Assembly: GCA_019239425.1 (NCBI GenBank)
Contig: JAFAZX010000058.1
Coordinates: 1 to 47,720, forward strand
Length of the DNA: 47,720 bases
Direction of reading: 5' to 3'
DNA from: Acidobacteriota bacterium
GTDB taxonomy: Bacteria; Acidobacteriota; Blastocatellia; Pyrinomonadales; Pyrinomonadaceae
The notes under the pieces are model-generated. The model was not told where the DNA came from and did not search any database. It was given only the letters and a program-made list of their open reading frames with translations. This document shows, piece after piece, positions 17,205 to 25,756 of this stretch; within the stretch, counting starts at the first letter, position 1, and each line of letters begins with the position of its first letter. The position numbers and the translations under genes were made by a program.

Positions 17205-18217
17205 AGGTTTCGACTTCAGACATGAGCAAACGCAGAAGCAGGAAGAGCACGGAAGAGGCGACCGAGACGGTCACCGTCGTCGAGCCCGAGACCGCCGACG
17301 AGTCGCGCGAAGAGGCCGTCGAGGAGTTGGACGAGGCGCTCGAAGCTTTGTCCGAGGGCGACGGCTCGGCGGCCGTCGACGGCGAGGCCTACGACAACCC
17401 GCTCGCGCGCGTGGACGTGAGCGGCGAGACCTCCTTCGACTCCGCCGAATTCGAGGAGGAGGACGAAGACGAGGATGATGATGAGGACGAGGATGAGGAC
17501 GAAGACGACGGCGACCTGACCGACGACGAGGCCTCGGACGACGAGAAGGCAGAGTTCGTCGTCTTCGACGCGGACGCCGAAGACCGCGCCGAAGAGTTGG
17601 AGCGGATGCGCGGGGAGGTGGCCGCGTCCCAACCCGACGAGGCGCCGGACGAAGAGGTCGCGCCCGGCGGTCAGCCGCGCGAGCTGGCCGAGCTGGTCTC
17701 CATCTGCGAGGCGCTCATCTTCGTCTCGGAAGACCCCCTGCCCGTCAAGGCCATCGCCGACATCCTCAGGGAGGACAAGGGCTGGGTGCAGGTCGCCGTC
17801 GAGGAACTTGCCAAGGAGTTCAACGAGCGGAACGGCGGCCTCATGCTGCGCGAGGTCGCGGGCGGCTGGCAGTTCGCCACGCGCCCCGAGCACCACGAGC
17901 ACGTCCGCGCATACCTCAAGTCGAAGCCGAGCGCGAAGCTCTCGCTGGCCGCGCTCGAAACGCTCGCCGTCATCGCCTACAAGCAGCCGGTGACCGTCCC
18001 GGAGATTCTCGAAATCCGCGGCGTCCAGTCCTCCTCGGCCATCAAGACGCTGCTGGACAAGCGCCTCATCGTCGCCAAGGGGCGCAAGGAGACGGTCGGC
18101 CGCCCGATGATGTACGGCACGTCGAAAGACTTCCTCCTCCAGTTCGGCCTGAAGGATTTGACTGAGCTGCCGAACGTCGAGGACTTCGAAGACCTGGCCG
18201 GCGGCGGCGACATCTGA
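17201..18217 (+). CDS. scpB: Segregation and condensation protein B with a long acidic N-terminal extension
   Basis: ScpB dimers wrap ScpA in the SMC complex. The winged-helix core covers about residues 163-330 (ELVSICEALIFVSEDPLP, AALETLAVIAYKQPVT, IRGVQSSSAIKTLL, GRPMMYGTS). Before it are about 160 residues unlike the family, dominated by Asp/Glu, including a run of about 25 acidic residues near 88-112. A GTG at 17201 overlaps the scpA stop by four bases and is used here. An ATG at 17222 is an equally acceptable start. Confidence 0.94.
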   Translation: MKVSTSDMSKRRSRKSTEEATETVTVVEPETADESREEAVEELDEALEALSEGDGSAAVDGEAYDNPLARVDVSGETSFDSAEFEEEDEDEDDDEDEDEDEDDGDLTDDEASDDEKAEFVVFDADAEDRAEELERMRGEVAASQPDEAPDEEVAPGGQPRELAELVSICEALIFVSEDPLPVKAIADILREDKGWVQVAVEELAKEFNERNGGLMLREVAGGWQFATRPEHHEHVRAYLKSKPSAKLSLAALETLAVIAYKQPVTVPEILEIRGVQSSSAIKTLLDKRLIVAKGRKETVGRPMMYGTSKDFLLQFGLKDLTELPNVEDFEDLAGGGDI

Positions 18218-18223
18218 GCGCCG

Positions 18224-18814
18224 ATGATTAGACCGGTGCGAAACTTCATCCTCGTCGGCCTGTTGATAACACTGGCGGCAGCGGCGTGTTTCGGGCAGGC
18301 GAAAAGGAGCCGCCCAACGCCGCCGGTCGTCGAGCGGGCAGTCGTCGCCCCGACGCCGGACGACTCCGTGAAGGTGGGCGAGGCGTCGATCTCGCGCGAC
18401 CCGTACGCCGACCGCACGCTCGTCAGCACAAGCCTTGACTTATTAAACGAGCGACGGGCCTTGGGGCTCGGCGTCGCGTTTGTGGTCGCCGGTCGGCAGG
18501 TCGTGAGGCCGGACGTGGTCAAGTTTCAGCTTTCCACGCACGCCGAAGATTTTCGCTTCCGCGCGAACTACGGCTTCCAGTTCAAGACCGACTCCGGGCT
18601 CTTCGCACTGAGCAAGGTTAGCAGGCGTCGCTACTCGACGAGCATCGGGGTGAACAACGAGATGGACGGGGAGTTGAGCTTCGACGCGTTCGAGAAGTTA
18701 GCCAACGGCACCGGGGTGGAATTACACGTCGGCCCGCTCGTCTTCGTGTTGAGCGAGCGGCAGCGGCAGGCGTTGCGAGACGTGCTCGGCACCGTCGGCG
18801 GGTCATCCCGCTAG
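18224..18814 (+). CDS. Secreted protein of unknown function
   Basis: A 196-residue protein with a signal peptide (MIRPVRNFILVGLLI ... ACFGQ), then a Pro/Arg-rich linker and a beta-rich domain that ends VELHVGPLVFVLSERQRQALRD. The ending resembles that of the protein at 7967-8746. It starts 6 bases after scpB and is probably co-transcribed with it. A Cys within AAACFGQ could also be a lipobox (AAAC). No known family was recognised. Confidence 0.6.
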   Translation: MIRPVRNFILVGLLITLAAAACFGQAKRSRPTPPVVERAVVAPTPDDSVKVGEASISRDPYADRTLVSTSLDLLNERRALGLGVAFVVAGRQVVRPDVVKFQLSTHAEDFRFRANYGFQFKTDSGLFALSKVSRRRYSTSIGVNNEMDGELSFDAFEKLANGTGVELHVGPLVFVLSERQRQALRDVLGTVGGSSR

Positions 18815-18837
18815 TTCAGATAGGAGGGCCGCGAATC

Positions 18838-19515
18838 TTGGGACTCGCACTGTGCGTCGGCGTGCCTTCGGAGATACGCGAGAGCGACCCGGAGTACGTC
18901 GCCTACTTCGAAGAGCAGGTCGAGGTCATCAACGGAGTCCTCGAGTCCTTCGGCCTGCCGCCGCACCAGGAGCCGTTCGACGTGGAGGACGAGCGCACCT
19001 TCGAGTGCGAGATGATCGGCTTCTCCGGCCTCCACTACCTGCGGCGTGTCGCCGCCCACCTCGCGCTGGGTAAGGAGCTGCCGCCGCCCGGCGACGACGG
19101 TGCGGGGAGCGACCCCGTCCTCAACGACTACTACCGAATCTTCGACGCGAGCTTCGCGCGCGGGCAGGCGACGGGGATGCCCTTCCAGCACCTCATCGTC
19201 CACGGCGACGCCGAAGGCTACTACCTGCCCGTCGAGTTCGAAGATGTCATCATCCCCGACCCCTCGCTGGAGATAGCCGGCGGCATGTTCGGCTCTTCGC
19301 AGGCGCTCCTGGGCGAGTGCCGTGAGCTGGCGCGCGCGCTCGAAATCCCGGAAGACCTTTCGGTGGACGACGAGGCGCTGCTCGACGCCGCCGACACACA
19401 GGGCGAGGGCGAGGCGCAGTGGGAGCGCTACGGCATCGAGTCCTACACCTGCGTCGCCTTGATTCGCGCCTGCGAGGCTTCGGTCGAGACCGGCGCGGCG
19501 GTCGTCTTCGCCTGA
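18838..19515 (+). CDS. Acidic cytosolic protein of unknown function
   Basis: A 225-residue acidic protein without signal peptide or membrane helix. Features include a start MGLALCVGVPSEIRES, an amphipathic stretch EEQVEVINGVLESFGLPP, and the aromatic motif GLHYLRRVAAHLALG. Mid-protein it has PFQHLIVHGDAEGYYLPVEF and IAGGMFGSSQALLGECRELA. TTG at 18838 is well placed 10 bases after AGGAGG (18822-18827). The HLIVHGDAEGYYLP pattern resembles what immunity-type proteins show, but this is only an impression and no family was assigned. Confidence 0.6.
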   Translation: MGLALCVGVPSEIRESDPEYVAYFEEQVEVINGVLESFGLPPHQEPFDVEDERTFECEMIGFSGLHYLRRVAAHLALGKELPPPGDDGAGSDPVLNDYYRIFDASFARGQATGMPFQHLIVHGDAEGYYLPVEFEDVIIPDPSLEIAGGMFGSSQALLGECRELARALEIPEDLSVDDEALLDAADTQGEGEAQWERYGIESYTCVALIRACEASVETGAAVVFA

Positions 19516-19536
19516 GTTCGAGCGGGGGGTGAGTTC

Positions 19537-20367
19537 TTGGAAGAGCGTCTACAAAAGTTAATCGCGGCGGCCGGGCTGGCCTCGCGGCGCCACGCCGAGG
19601 AGTTGATCGAGGCAGGCGAGGTGACGGTCAACGGCGAGGTCGTGCGCGAGCTGGGCACGAAGGCCGACCCCGCGCGCGACCACATCAAGGTGCGCGGCCG
19701 CCTCATCAACCCGCTGCTCGAGAGCCGCGAGAAGACGTACGTCCTGCTCAACAAGCCGCGCGGGTACCTCTCGGCGCTCTCCGACCCGGAGGGTCGTCCG
19801 CTCGTCTCGGAGCTGGTGCCGCCGGCGCTAGGGCGTCTGCACCCGGTCGGGCGGCTCGACTTCAACACCGAAGGCTTAATCATCCTGACCAACGACGGCG
19901 AGCTGACGAACCACGTCACGTCGGCGCGCAACCACGTCGACAAGGTCTACGAGGTGAAGGTCAAGGGCGTACCGCCCGAGCAGCAGGTCGAGCGCCTGCG
20001 CCGCGGCATCCGCCTCGACGACGGCGTGAAGACCGCGCCCGCGCATATCGTCAAGACCGGCGAGACGAAGACGAACGCTTGGTACGAGGTCACCCTGCGC
20101 GAGGGGCGCAACCAGCAGATCCGCCGCATGTTCGACTCTGTCGGCCACTCGGTCATCAAGCTCCGCCGCGTCCGCATCGGCCCCGTCAACGCCGAAGGAA
20201 TCCTCATCGGCCAGTGGCGCCACCTCACGCCCGCCGAGGTCAAGCGCCTGAAAGGTGCCCCGTCAAGGAAAGGCGCGCCGCCTAGGAAAGGCGCGCCGCG
20301 CGAAGGCAGGCCGCCGCAGGCCGCCTCAAAGAAGCGCCGCGGCGGTCACGGTGGGCGGCGGGGATAA
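19537..20367 (+). CDS. rluB: 23S rRNA pseudouridine synthase, RsuA/RluB family
   Basis: This family isomerises specific uridines in rRNA. An S4 RNA-binding domain fills residues 1-60 (RLQKLIAAAGLASRRHAEELI). The catalytic motif GRLDFNTEGL places the nucleophile at Asp108. Motifs KVYEVKVKGVP and GRNQQIRRMF follow. A basic tail of about 40 residues contains a near-tandem Arg/Lys-Gly-Ala-Pro repeat (RKGAPPRKGAP). The TTG at 19537 has GCGGGGGGTGAG before it. RluB is the best guess; RsuA and RluE are related alternatives. Confidence 0.9.
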   Translation: MEERLQKLIAAAGLASRRHAEELIEAGEVTVNGEVVRELGTKADPARDHIKVRGRLINPLLESREKTYVLLNKPRGYLSALSDPEGRPLVSELVPPALGRLHPVGRLDFNTEGLIILTNDGELTNHVTSARNHVDKVYEVKVKGVPPEQQVERLRRGIRLDDGVKTAPAHIVKTGETKTNAWYEVTLREGRNQQIRRMFDSVGHSVIKLRRVRIGPVNAEGILIGQWRHLTPAEVKRLKGAPSRKGAPPRKGAPREGRPPQAASKKRRGGHGGRRG

Positions 20368-20372
20368 GATAG

Positions 20373-20452
20373 AATGATGAACGATGAATGATGAGTGATG
20401 AATTGAGGCAAGCCGCATCATATTCATCACTCATCATTCATCGTTCATCATT
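20373..20452. repeat. Heptamer-repeat hairpin D (GATGAAT family), perfect 31-bp arms
   Basis: The arms 20373-20403 and 20422-20452 are exact reverse complements over 31 bp, with an 18-nt loop. Variant units inside the arm (ACGATGA and GTGATGA) are mirrored exactly in the partner arm. It starts 5 bases after the rluB stop and ends 18 bases before the acyl-CoA dehydrogenase ATG. Confidence 0.95.
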
Positions 20453-20470
20453 AGCTTTCAGAGGTCGTGA

Positions 20471-21616
20471 ATGGATTTCGAGTTAAACGAAGAGCAGCAG
20501 CAGGTGAAGATGAGCGTGCGCGAGTTCGCCGAGGGCGAGATCGCGCCGCACGTGCGCGAGTGGGACGAGAAGCAGAAGTTCCCCGCCGAGCTGGTGCCGA
20601 AGCTGGCCGCGCAGGGGTTCATGGGCGTCATCTTCCCCGAGGAGTACGGCGGGGCGGGGATGGGCTACGTCGAATACGTGACCATCATCGAGGAACTCTC
20701 GCGCGTGGACGGCTCGGTCGGCATCTCCGTGGCGGCGCACAATTCGCTCTGCACGAACCACATCTACATGTTCGGCACCGAGGAGCAGAAGCGGAAGTAC
20801 GTCACCCCCCTCGCCTCGGGCGAGAAGCTCGGCGCGTGGGGCCTGACCGAGCCGCAGGCCGGCTCCGACGCCTCGGGCACGCGCACGACCGCCGTCCGGC
20901 GCGGGCAGGAGTGGCTCGTCAACGGCTCGAAGAACTTCATCACGCACGCCATCCACGGCGACGTCTGCGTGGCGATGGCCTCGACCGACCGCGCCATGCG
21001 CTCGAAGGGCATCACGGCCTTCATCTTCGAGAAGGGGACGCCCGGCTTCGGCCCCGGCAAGAAGGAGGACAAGCTCGGCCTGCGCGCCTCGGAGACGGCG
21101 AGCGTCATCTTCGAGGACTGCCGCATCCCCGACGAGAACCGACTCGGCCCCGAGGGCCTGGGCTTCATCCACGCGATGCAGGTCTTGGACGGCGGGCGCA
21201 TCTCGATTGCGGCGCTCGCGCTCGGCATCGCGCAGGGCGCGCTGGAGTCCGCGATCAGATACTCGAAGGAGCGGCAGCAGTTCGGCCAGCCCATCGCGAA
21301 CTTCCAGGCCATCCAGTTCAAGCTCGCCGACATGGCGACGCAGCTCGAAGCCGCGCGCCTCCTGACCTACCGCGCCGCGGCCCTGAAGGACGCCGGCCGC
21401 AAGACGACCAAAGAGTCTTCGATGGCGAAGCTCTACGCCTCCGAGGTCGCGGTCAAAATCAGCGAGGAGGCCATCCAGATACACGGCGGCTACGGCTACA
21501 CGAAGGACTACCCGCCCGAGAAGTTCTGGCGCGACTCCAAGCTCTGCACCATCGGCGAAGGCACCAGCGAAATCCAACGCATCGTCATCGCCAAACAGAT
21601 TCTCAGCAACGCCTGA
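20471..21616 (+). CDS. Acyl-CoA dehydrogenase
   Basis: A FAD enzyme that desaturates acyl-CoA thioesters at C2-C3 in beta-oxidation or branched-chain amino acid breakdown. All signatures are present: GAWGLTEPQAGSDA substrate/FAD loop, QFGQPIANFQAIQFKLADM, GGYGYTKDYPPEKFWRD, and IGEGTSEIQRIVIA with the probable catalytic base Glu363. The 381-residue length is typical of short-chain members. The ATG at 20471 has AGAGGT upstream. Genes for MeaB and methylmalonyl-CoA epimerase lie downstream, consistent with propionyl-CoA-yielding substrates. Chain-length specificity cannot be told. Confidence 0.95.
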   Translation: MDFELNEEQQQVKMSVREFAEGEIAPHVREWDEKQKFPAELVPKLAAQGFMGVIFPEEYGGAGMGYVEYVTIIEELSRVDGSVGISVAAHNSLCTNHIYMFGTEEQKRKYVTPLASGEKLGAWGLTEPQAGSDASGTRTTAVRRGQEWLVNGSKNFITHAIHGDVCVAMASTDRAMRSKGITAFIFEKGTPGFGPGKKEDKLGLRASETASVIFEDCRIPDENRLGPEGLGFIHAMQVLDGGRISIAALALGIAQGALESAIRYSKERQQFGQPIANFQAIQFKLADMATQLEAARLLTYRAAALKDAGRKTTKESSMAKLYASEVAVKISEEAIQIHGGYGYTKDYPPEKFWRDSKLCTIGEGTSEIQRIVIAKQILSNA

Positions 21617-21643
21617 CAACTGAAAGAGGAGACCTCGCAAACT

Positions 21644-22156
21644 TTGAAGATTAGACTTCTGTTCGCGGCGCTGTGCGTCTGCTTCTCAACTTTGCCGGCG
21701 CTGGCGCAGGGCGCGACGCCCGACTTCAAGGACTACGCCGCGCCCGTCTACAAGGGGCGCGCGGCCGCTCTGAAGCTGACGACGAAGGAGGCGCGGGCCT
21801 ACCGGACACGCCTGCGCGAGGGCGCGCGGCGCGCCGTCAACTTCGCGGGGCACTACAAGCTTTACACGTGGAGTTGTGGGACGGGCTGCCTCCAGACGGC
21901 CTTCATCGACGCGAAGACCGGCGAGGTCGCCTTCCCGGCGGAACTCGACGGCTTCATCCTCTGCTTCTACGACGAGAAGGCCCATGACCTGGAAGACTCG
22001 CTCCGGTTCCAGAAGGGGAGCCGCCTCATCGTCATGTCGGGCTACCCCGTGAGCGAGCGTGGCAAGGACGAGCCGAAGAAGGGGCTCTACTACTACGAGT
22101 GGACAGGCGGGGAGTTAAAACTCCTCAAGTTCGTCGAGAAGAGTGAGGGCTGTTAA
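21644..22156 (+). CDS. Secreted protein of unknown function
   Basis: A 170-residue protein with a signal peptide (MKIRLLFAALCVCFSTLPALAQ). The mature part contains NFAGHYKLYTWSCGTGCLQT with paired Cys, then DAKTGEVAFP and a C-terminal strand pattern GLYYYEWTGGELKLLK. Similar NFAG.Y....WGCGTGC proteins occur as small periplasmic proteins of unnamed function. TTG at 21644 follows AGAGGA. It sits between the acyl-CoA dehydrogenase and meaB but shows no link to their pathway. Confidence 0.65.
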   Translation: MKIRLLFAALCVCFSTLPALAQGATPDFKDYAAPVYKGRAAALKLTTKEARAYRTRLREGARRAVNFAGHYKLYTWSCGTGCLQTAFIDAKTGEVAFPAELDGFILCFYDEKAHDLEDSLRFQKGSRLIVMSGYPVSERGKDEPKKGLYYYEWTGGELKLLKFVEKSEGC

Positions 22157-22165
22157 GGCCGGGCG

Positions 22166-23113
<948 letters not shown>

Positions 23114-23135
23114 GCCAGTCGGAGGGGGGCGGGAC

Positions 23136-23900
23136 GTGCGAGTCTTAAAAATCGCCGGCATCACCGTGCTGCTCACGCTCGCCGTCTGGCCCCGGGGGCA
23201 GGCCGCGTCCGTTCGCACGGGCGTCGAGGACGCTCTCGAACGCCCGCTGTGCGACGAGAAGGAGCAGGACTGCTCGGCGTTTTATCAATCCTTCTCGGAC
23301 GACGACGTGGAGGGGGTTCTGTACCTCGCCTTCATGTTCGGGGAGGTGCCCGGCGGTTTCGCGTCGCTCCCCGACGACCCGTGGCAGTCGCGCCGCAACT
23401 ACATGCCCCCGCGGCTCACTCTGAAGGAGGTGTTCGAGACCATCTCAAGGGTCGAGCCGCGTTACAGGTGGGAGGCGGACGGCGGTGTGGTCAACGTCCT
23501 GCCGGCCGAGTCGCTCCCGCTGCTCGACGTGCGCGTCGGCGAGTTCCGCGCCGAGAATCTGAACGTGAAGGAGATGCTGGCCGCGCTCGAGAAGACGCCC
23601 GACTTCAAGGCCGGGCTCGCCGCGCACCGCATAACCGAGCCGAAGCCTCCGAAGGACGGCGGCTTCATCTTCGGCGGTTTCGCCGGCAGGGTGGTCGAGC
23701 CGGCCAAAAGATTCTCCGTCCACGTCCGAGACGCGACCGTGCGCGAGGTCTTGAACGAAATCGTCCGCCAGGACGGCTGCGCCGTCTGGTCGTACAGGGA
23801 GTGGAAGCCGCCCGCGGACGTGCCCGGCGTCGGCGCAGAGAGTTGGTACAGGCTGGGGCTGCTCTTCTACTGTCCCGGCAGTCCCGTCGAGAGTAAATAA
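23136..23900 (+). CDS. Secreted protein with STN/secretin-like domains, unknown function
   Basis: A 254-residue protein. A GTG start at 23136 follows GGAGGGGGGCGGGAC, and a signal peptide (MRVLKIAGITVLLTLAV) is visible. The mature part holds two alpha/beta lobes reminiscent of the STN domain of secretins and TonB receptors: TLKEVFETISRVEPRYRW then DGGVVNVLP, and ATVREVLNEIVRQDGCAVW. Between them is an acidic/hydrophobic stretch. Such modules mediate protein contacts in the periplasm. Its place between meaB and the epimerase has no obvious metabolic meaning. Confidence 0.6.
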   Translation: MRVLKIAGITVLLTLAVWPRGQAASVRTGVEDALERPLCDEKEQDCSAFYQSFSDDDVEGVLYLAFMFGEVPGGFASLPDDPWQSRRNYMPPRLTLKEVFETISRVEPRYRWEADGGVVNVLPAESLPLLDVRVGEFRAENLNVKEMLAALEKTPDFKAGLAAHRITEPKPPKDGGFIFGGFAGRVVEPAKRFSVHVRDATVREVLNEIVRQDGCAVWSYREWKPPADVPGVGAESWYRLGLLFYCPGSPVESK

Positions 23901-23901
23901 G

Positions 23902-24309
23902 ATGAAGATCGACCACATCGGCATCGCCACGCGCGGCATCGAGGAGTCTTTGAGTTTCTGGCGCGACGCGCTCGGGCTCGAAGTCAAACACACGGAGACG
24001 GTCGAGGAGCAGGGGGTGCGCGTCGCGATGCTGCCCGTCGGCGAGCCGCGCGTCGAGCTGCTTGAGCCGACCGGCCCCGACACGCCCGTCGCGAAGTTCC
24101 TCGAGAAGCGCGGGCCGGGAATCCACCACGTCGCCGTCCGCGTCGCGGACATCCGCGCGGCGCTCGCGCGCCTCAAAGCCGGGGGCGCGCGTCTGATAGA
24201 TGAAGAACCCAGGGTCGGAGCGGGCGGCTGCCTCGTCGCCTTCGTCCACCCGTCCGCGTCGGGCGGCGTGCTGCTCGAACTCGTCCAACCCACGAACGAA
24301 GAAAGGTAG
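23902..24309 (+). CDS. mce: Methylmalonyl-CoA epimerase
   Basis: This enzyme interconverts (2S)- and (2R)-methylmalonyl-CoA in propionate metabolism. It belongs to the VOC superfamily. The first fold opens KIDHIGIATRGIEESLSFW and the second GIHHVAVRVADIRAAL; both His and the terminal Glu (LLELVQ) are the metal ligands expected. At 135 residues it is normal length. The ATG starts one base after the preceding stop, so translation is probably coupled. With meaB it marks a methylmalonyl-CoA pathway locus. Confidence 0.93.
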   Translation: MKIDHIGIATRGIEESLSFWRDALGLEVKHTETVEEQGVRVAMLPVGEPRVELLEPTGPDTPVAKFLEKRGPGIHHVAVRVADIRAALARLKAGGARLIDEEPRVGAGGCLVAFVHPSASGGVLLELVQPTNEER

Positions 24310-24314
24310 CCGTT

Positions 24315-25625
24315 TTGCTCTTTAGAAAGATCGCTCTCACGACACTCGCCGCCGCCGCACTCCCTTTCACAGCCCAAGCGCAACGAGCCACACGCAGGGC
24401 GCCCGCGCGTCCCGCCGCGGCGCGTCCCGCGGCGGGCGCCCCGCGCACTCCCGCGGCGGCGGGCGTCAACATCACCGCATCCGACATGGCGCTCGTCGTC
24501 GAGGGGCTCGGCTTCCCGCCGGAGGTGCGCGCGGCGCTCGCCGGGAGCGCGGAGGAGCGCAAGAGCTTCGCCGACGACATCAGGCAGATGCTCGCCGTGG
24601 CCGAGGAGGCGAAGGCCGCGGGCTACTTGGCGCGCCCCGAGCTGAAGCTCCAGACCGAGCTGGCCCGCGCCTTCGTCATCTCGCAGGCGTACTTCAAGCA
24701 GCAGGCGGCCGCGGGCGTGGCCGACCCCGAGCAGGCCATCACGACGGCCGAGATCGAAGCCTTCTTCAAAGAGCCTTCGACGCCCGCGCAGTTCGAGGCG
24801 TTCGTCGGAGACTACGCGAAGCACCGGCCCGCGGCGGAGCGCGACGCGCCTGTCACCGAGGAGCAGCGGAAGAAACTGCGCGACCTCTACGGCCGCAGGA
24901 TGCTCGCTACGCGCAGGGGCGTCGCCGCCGGGCTCGAACGCGACCGCAAGACGCAGCTCGTCATCCTGCTCCAGCAGGCGCGGCTCCTCGCGGGCGCGTA
25001 CTCGAAGGAGTTGGAGCCGAGGCTCACGCCGACCGACGCCGAGGTCAACGCCTACCTCGCCGCGCACCCCGAGCTGGACGCGAAGGCCGAGCGCGCGAAG
25101 GCCGAGGGCATCCTGGCGCGCGTCCGCGCGGGCGAGGACTTCAACAAGCTGGCCGACGAGTTCACCGAAGACCCTTCGGGCAAAGGCAAGGGCGGCGACC
25201 TCGGCTGGTTCGGCCGCGGCATGATGGTCAGGCCCTTCGAGGAGACGGCCTTCGCGCTCAAGCCGGGTGAGGTCAGCAACATCATCGAGACGCAGTTCGG
25301 CTACCACATCGTCAAGGTGGACGAGCGGCGCGGGCAGGGCCAGGGCGAGGAGGTGCACGCGCGCCACATCCTCATCCAGTGGCCGAGGTCTGCGCGCCGT
25401 CCCGACGCGCCCGCCTCGCCGCGCACGCAGGCGTCCGCCGCGGTCGGGGAGGAGAAGCGCAACCGCGTGCTCGACGAGATCGCCACGCGCCGCCACGTGC
25501 AGGTCGCTTCGGACTACGTCGTCGACGCCGCCGCGGCCGCCCCGCCGGCCCCGCAGCCGGAGCCGGCCAAGAACCCCGCGCCGAAACCCACGACCCGCCG
25601 CGCCCCCGCACGGCGCAGACCTTGA
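24315..25625 (+). CDS. SurA/PpiC-type peptidyl-prolyl isomerase (first of a tandem pair)
   Basis: An exported foldase predicted to help outer-membrane protein maturation. It has a signal peptide (MLFRKIALTTLAAAALPFTAQA) and an Ala/Pro/Arg linker. A SurA_N-like helical region (about 50-215) follows, then a parvulin domain about 250-345 with GGDLGWFGRGMMVRPFEE and TQFGYHIVKVDERR. Behind it is VHARHILI, the start of a second parvulin domain that breaks down into a low-complexity tail. The 436-residue frame starts at TTG 24315 with GAAAGGTAG upstream. It is a paralogue of the next gene. Confidence 0.87.
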   Translation: MLFRKIALTTLAAAALPFTAQAQRATRRAPARPAAARPAAGAPRTPAAAGVNITASDMALVVEGLGFPPEVRAALAGSAEERKSFADDIRQMLAVAEEAKAAGYLARPELKLQTELARAFVISQAYFKQQAAAGVADPEQAITTAEIEAFFKEPSTPAQFEAFVGDYAKHRPAAERDAPVTEEQRKKLRDLYGRRMLATRRGVAAGLERDRKTQLVILLQQARLLAGAYSKELEPRLTPTDAEVNAYLAAHPELDAKAERAKAEGILARVRAGEDFNKLADEFTEDPSGKGKGGDLGWFGRGMMVRPFEETAFALKPGEVSNIIETQFGYHIVKVDERRGQGQGEEVHARHILIQWPRSARRPDAPASPRTQASAAVGEEKRNRVLDEIATRRHVQVASDYVVDAAAAAPPAPQPEPAKNPAPKPTTRRAPARRRP

Positions 25626-25756
25626 GGTCGGTGGCGTTGCGGCGACATGCGCGCGGCGCTTTTTTCGTGTATCTTGAACGGTCGGCTCGCCCCCGTCTAC
25701 GCAGACCTACGGCCCGGCAGTGAGTTTTGAAGAGTTTTCTAAAGAGAGGATCAGTT

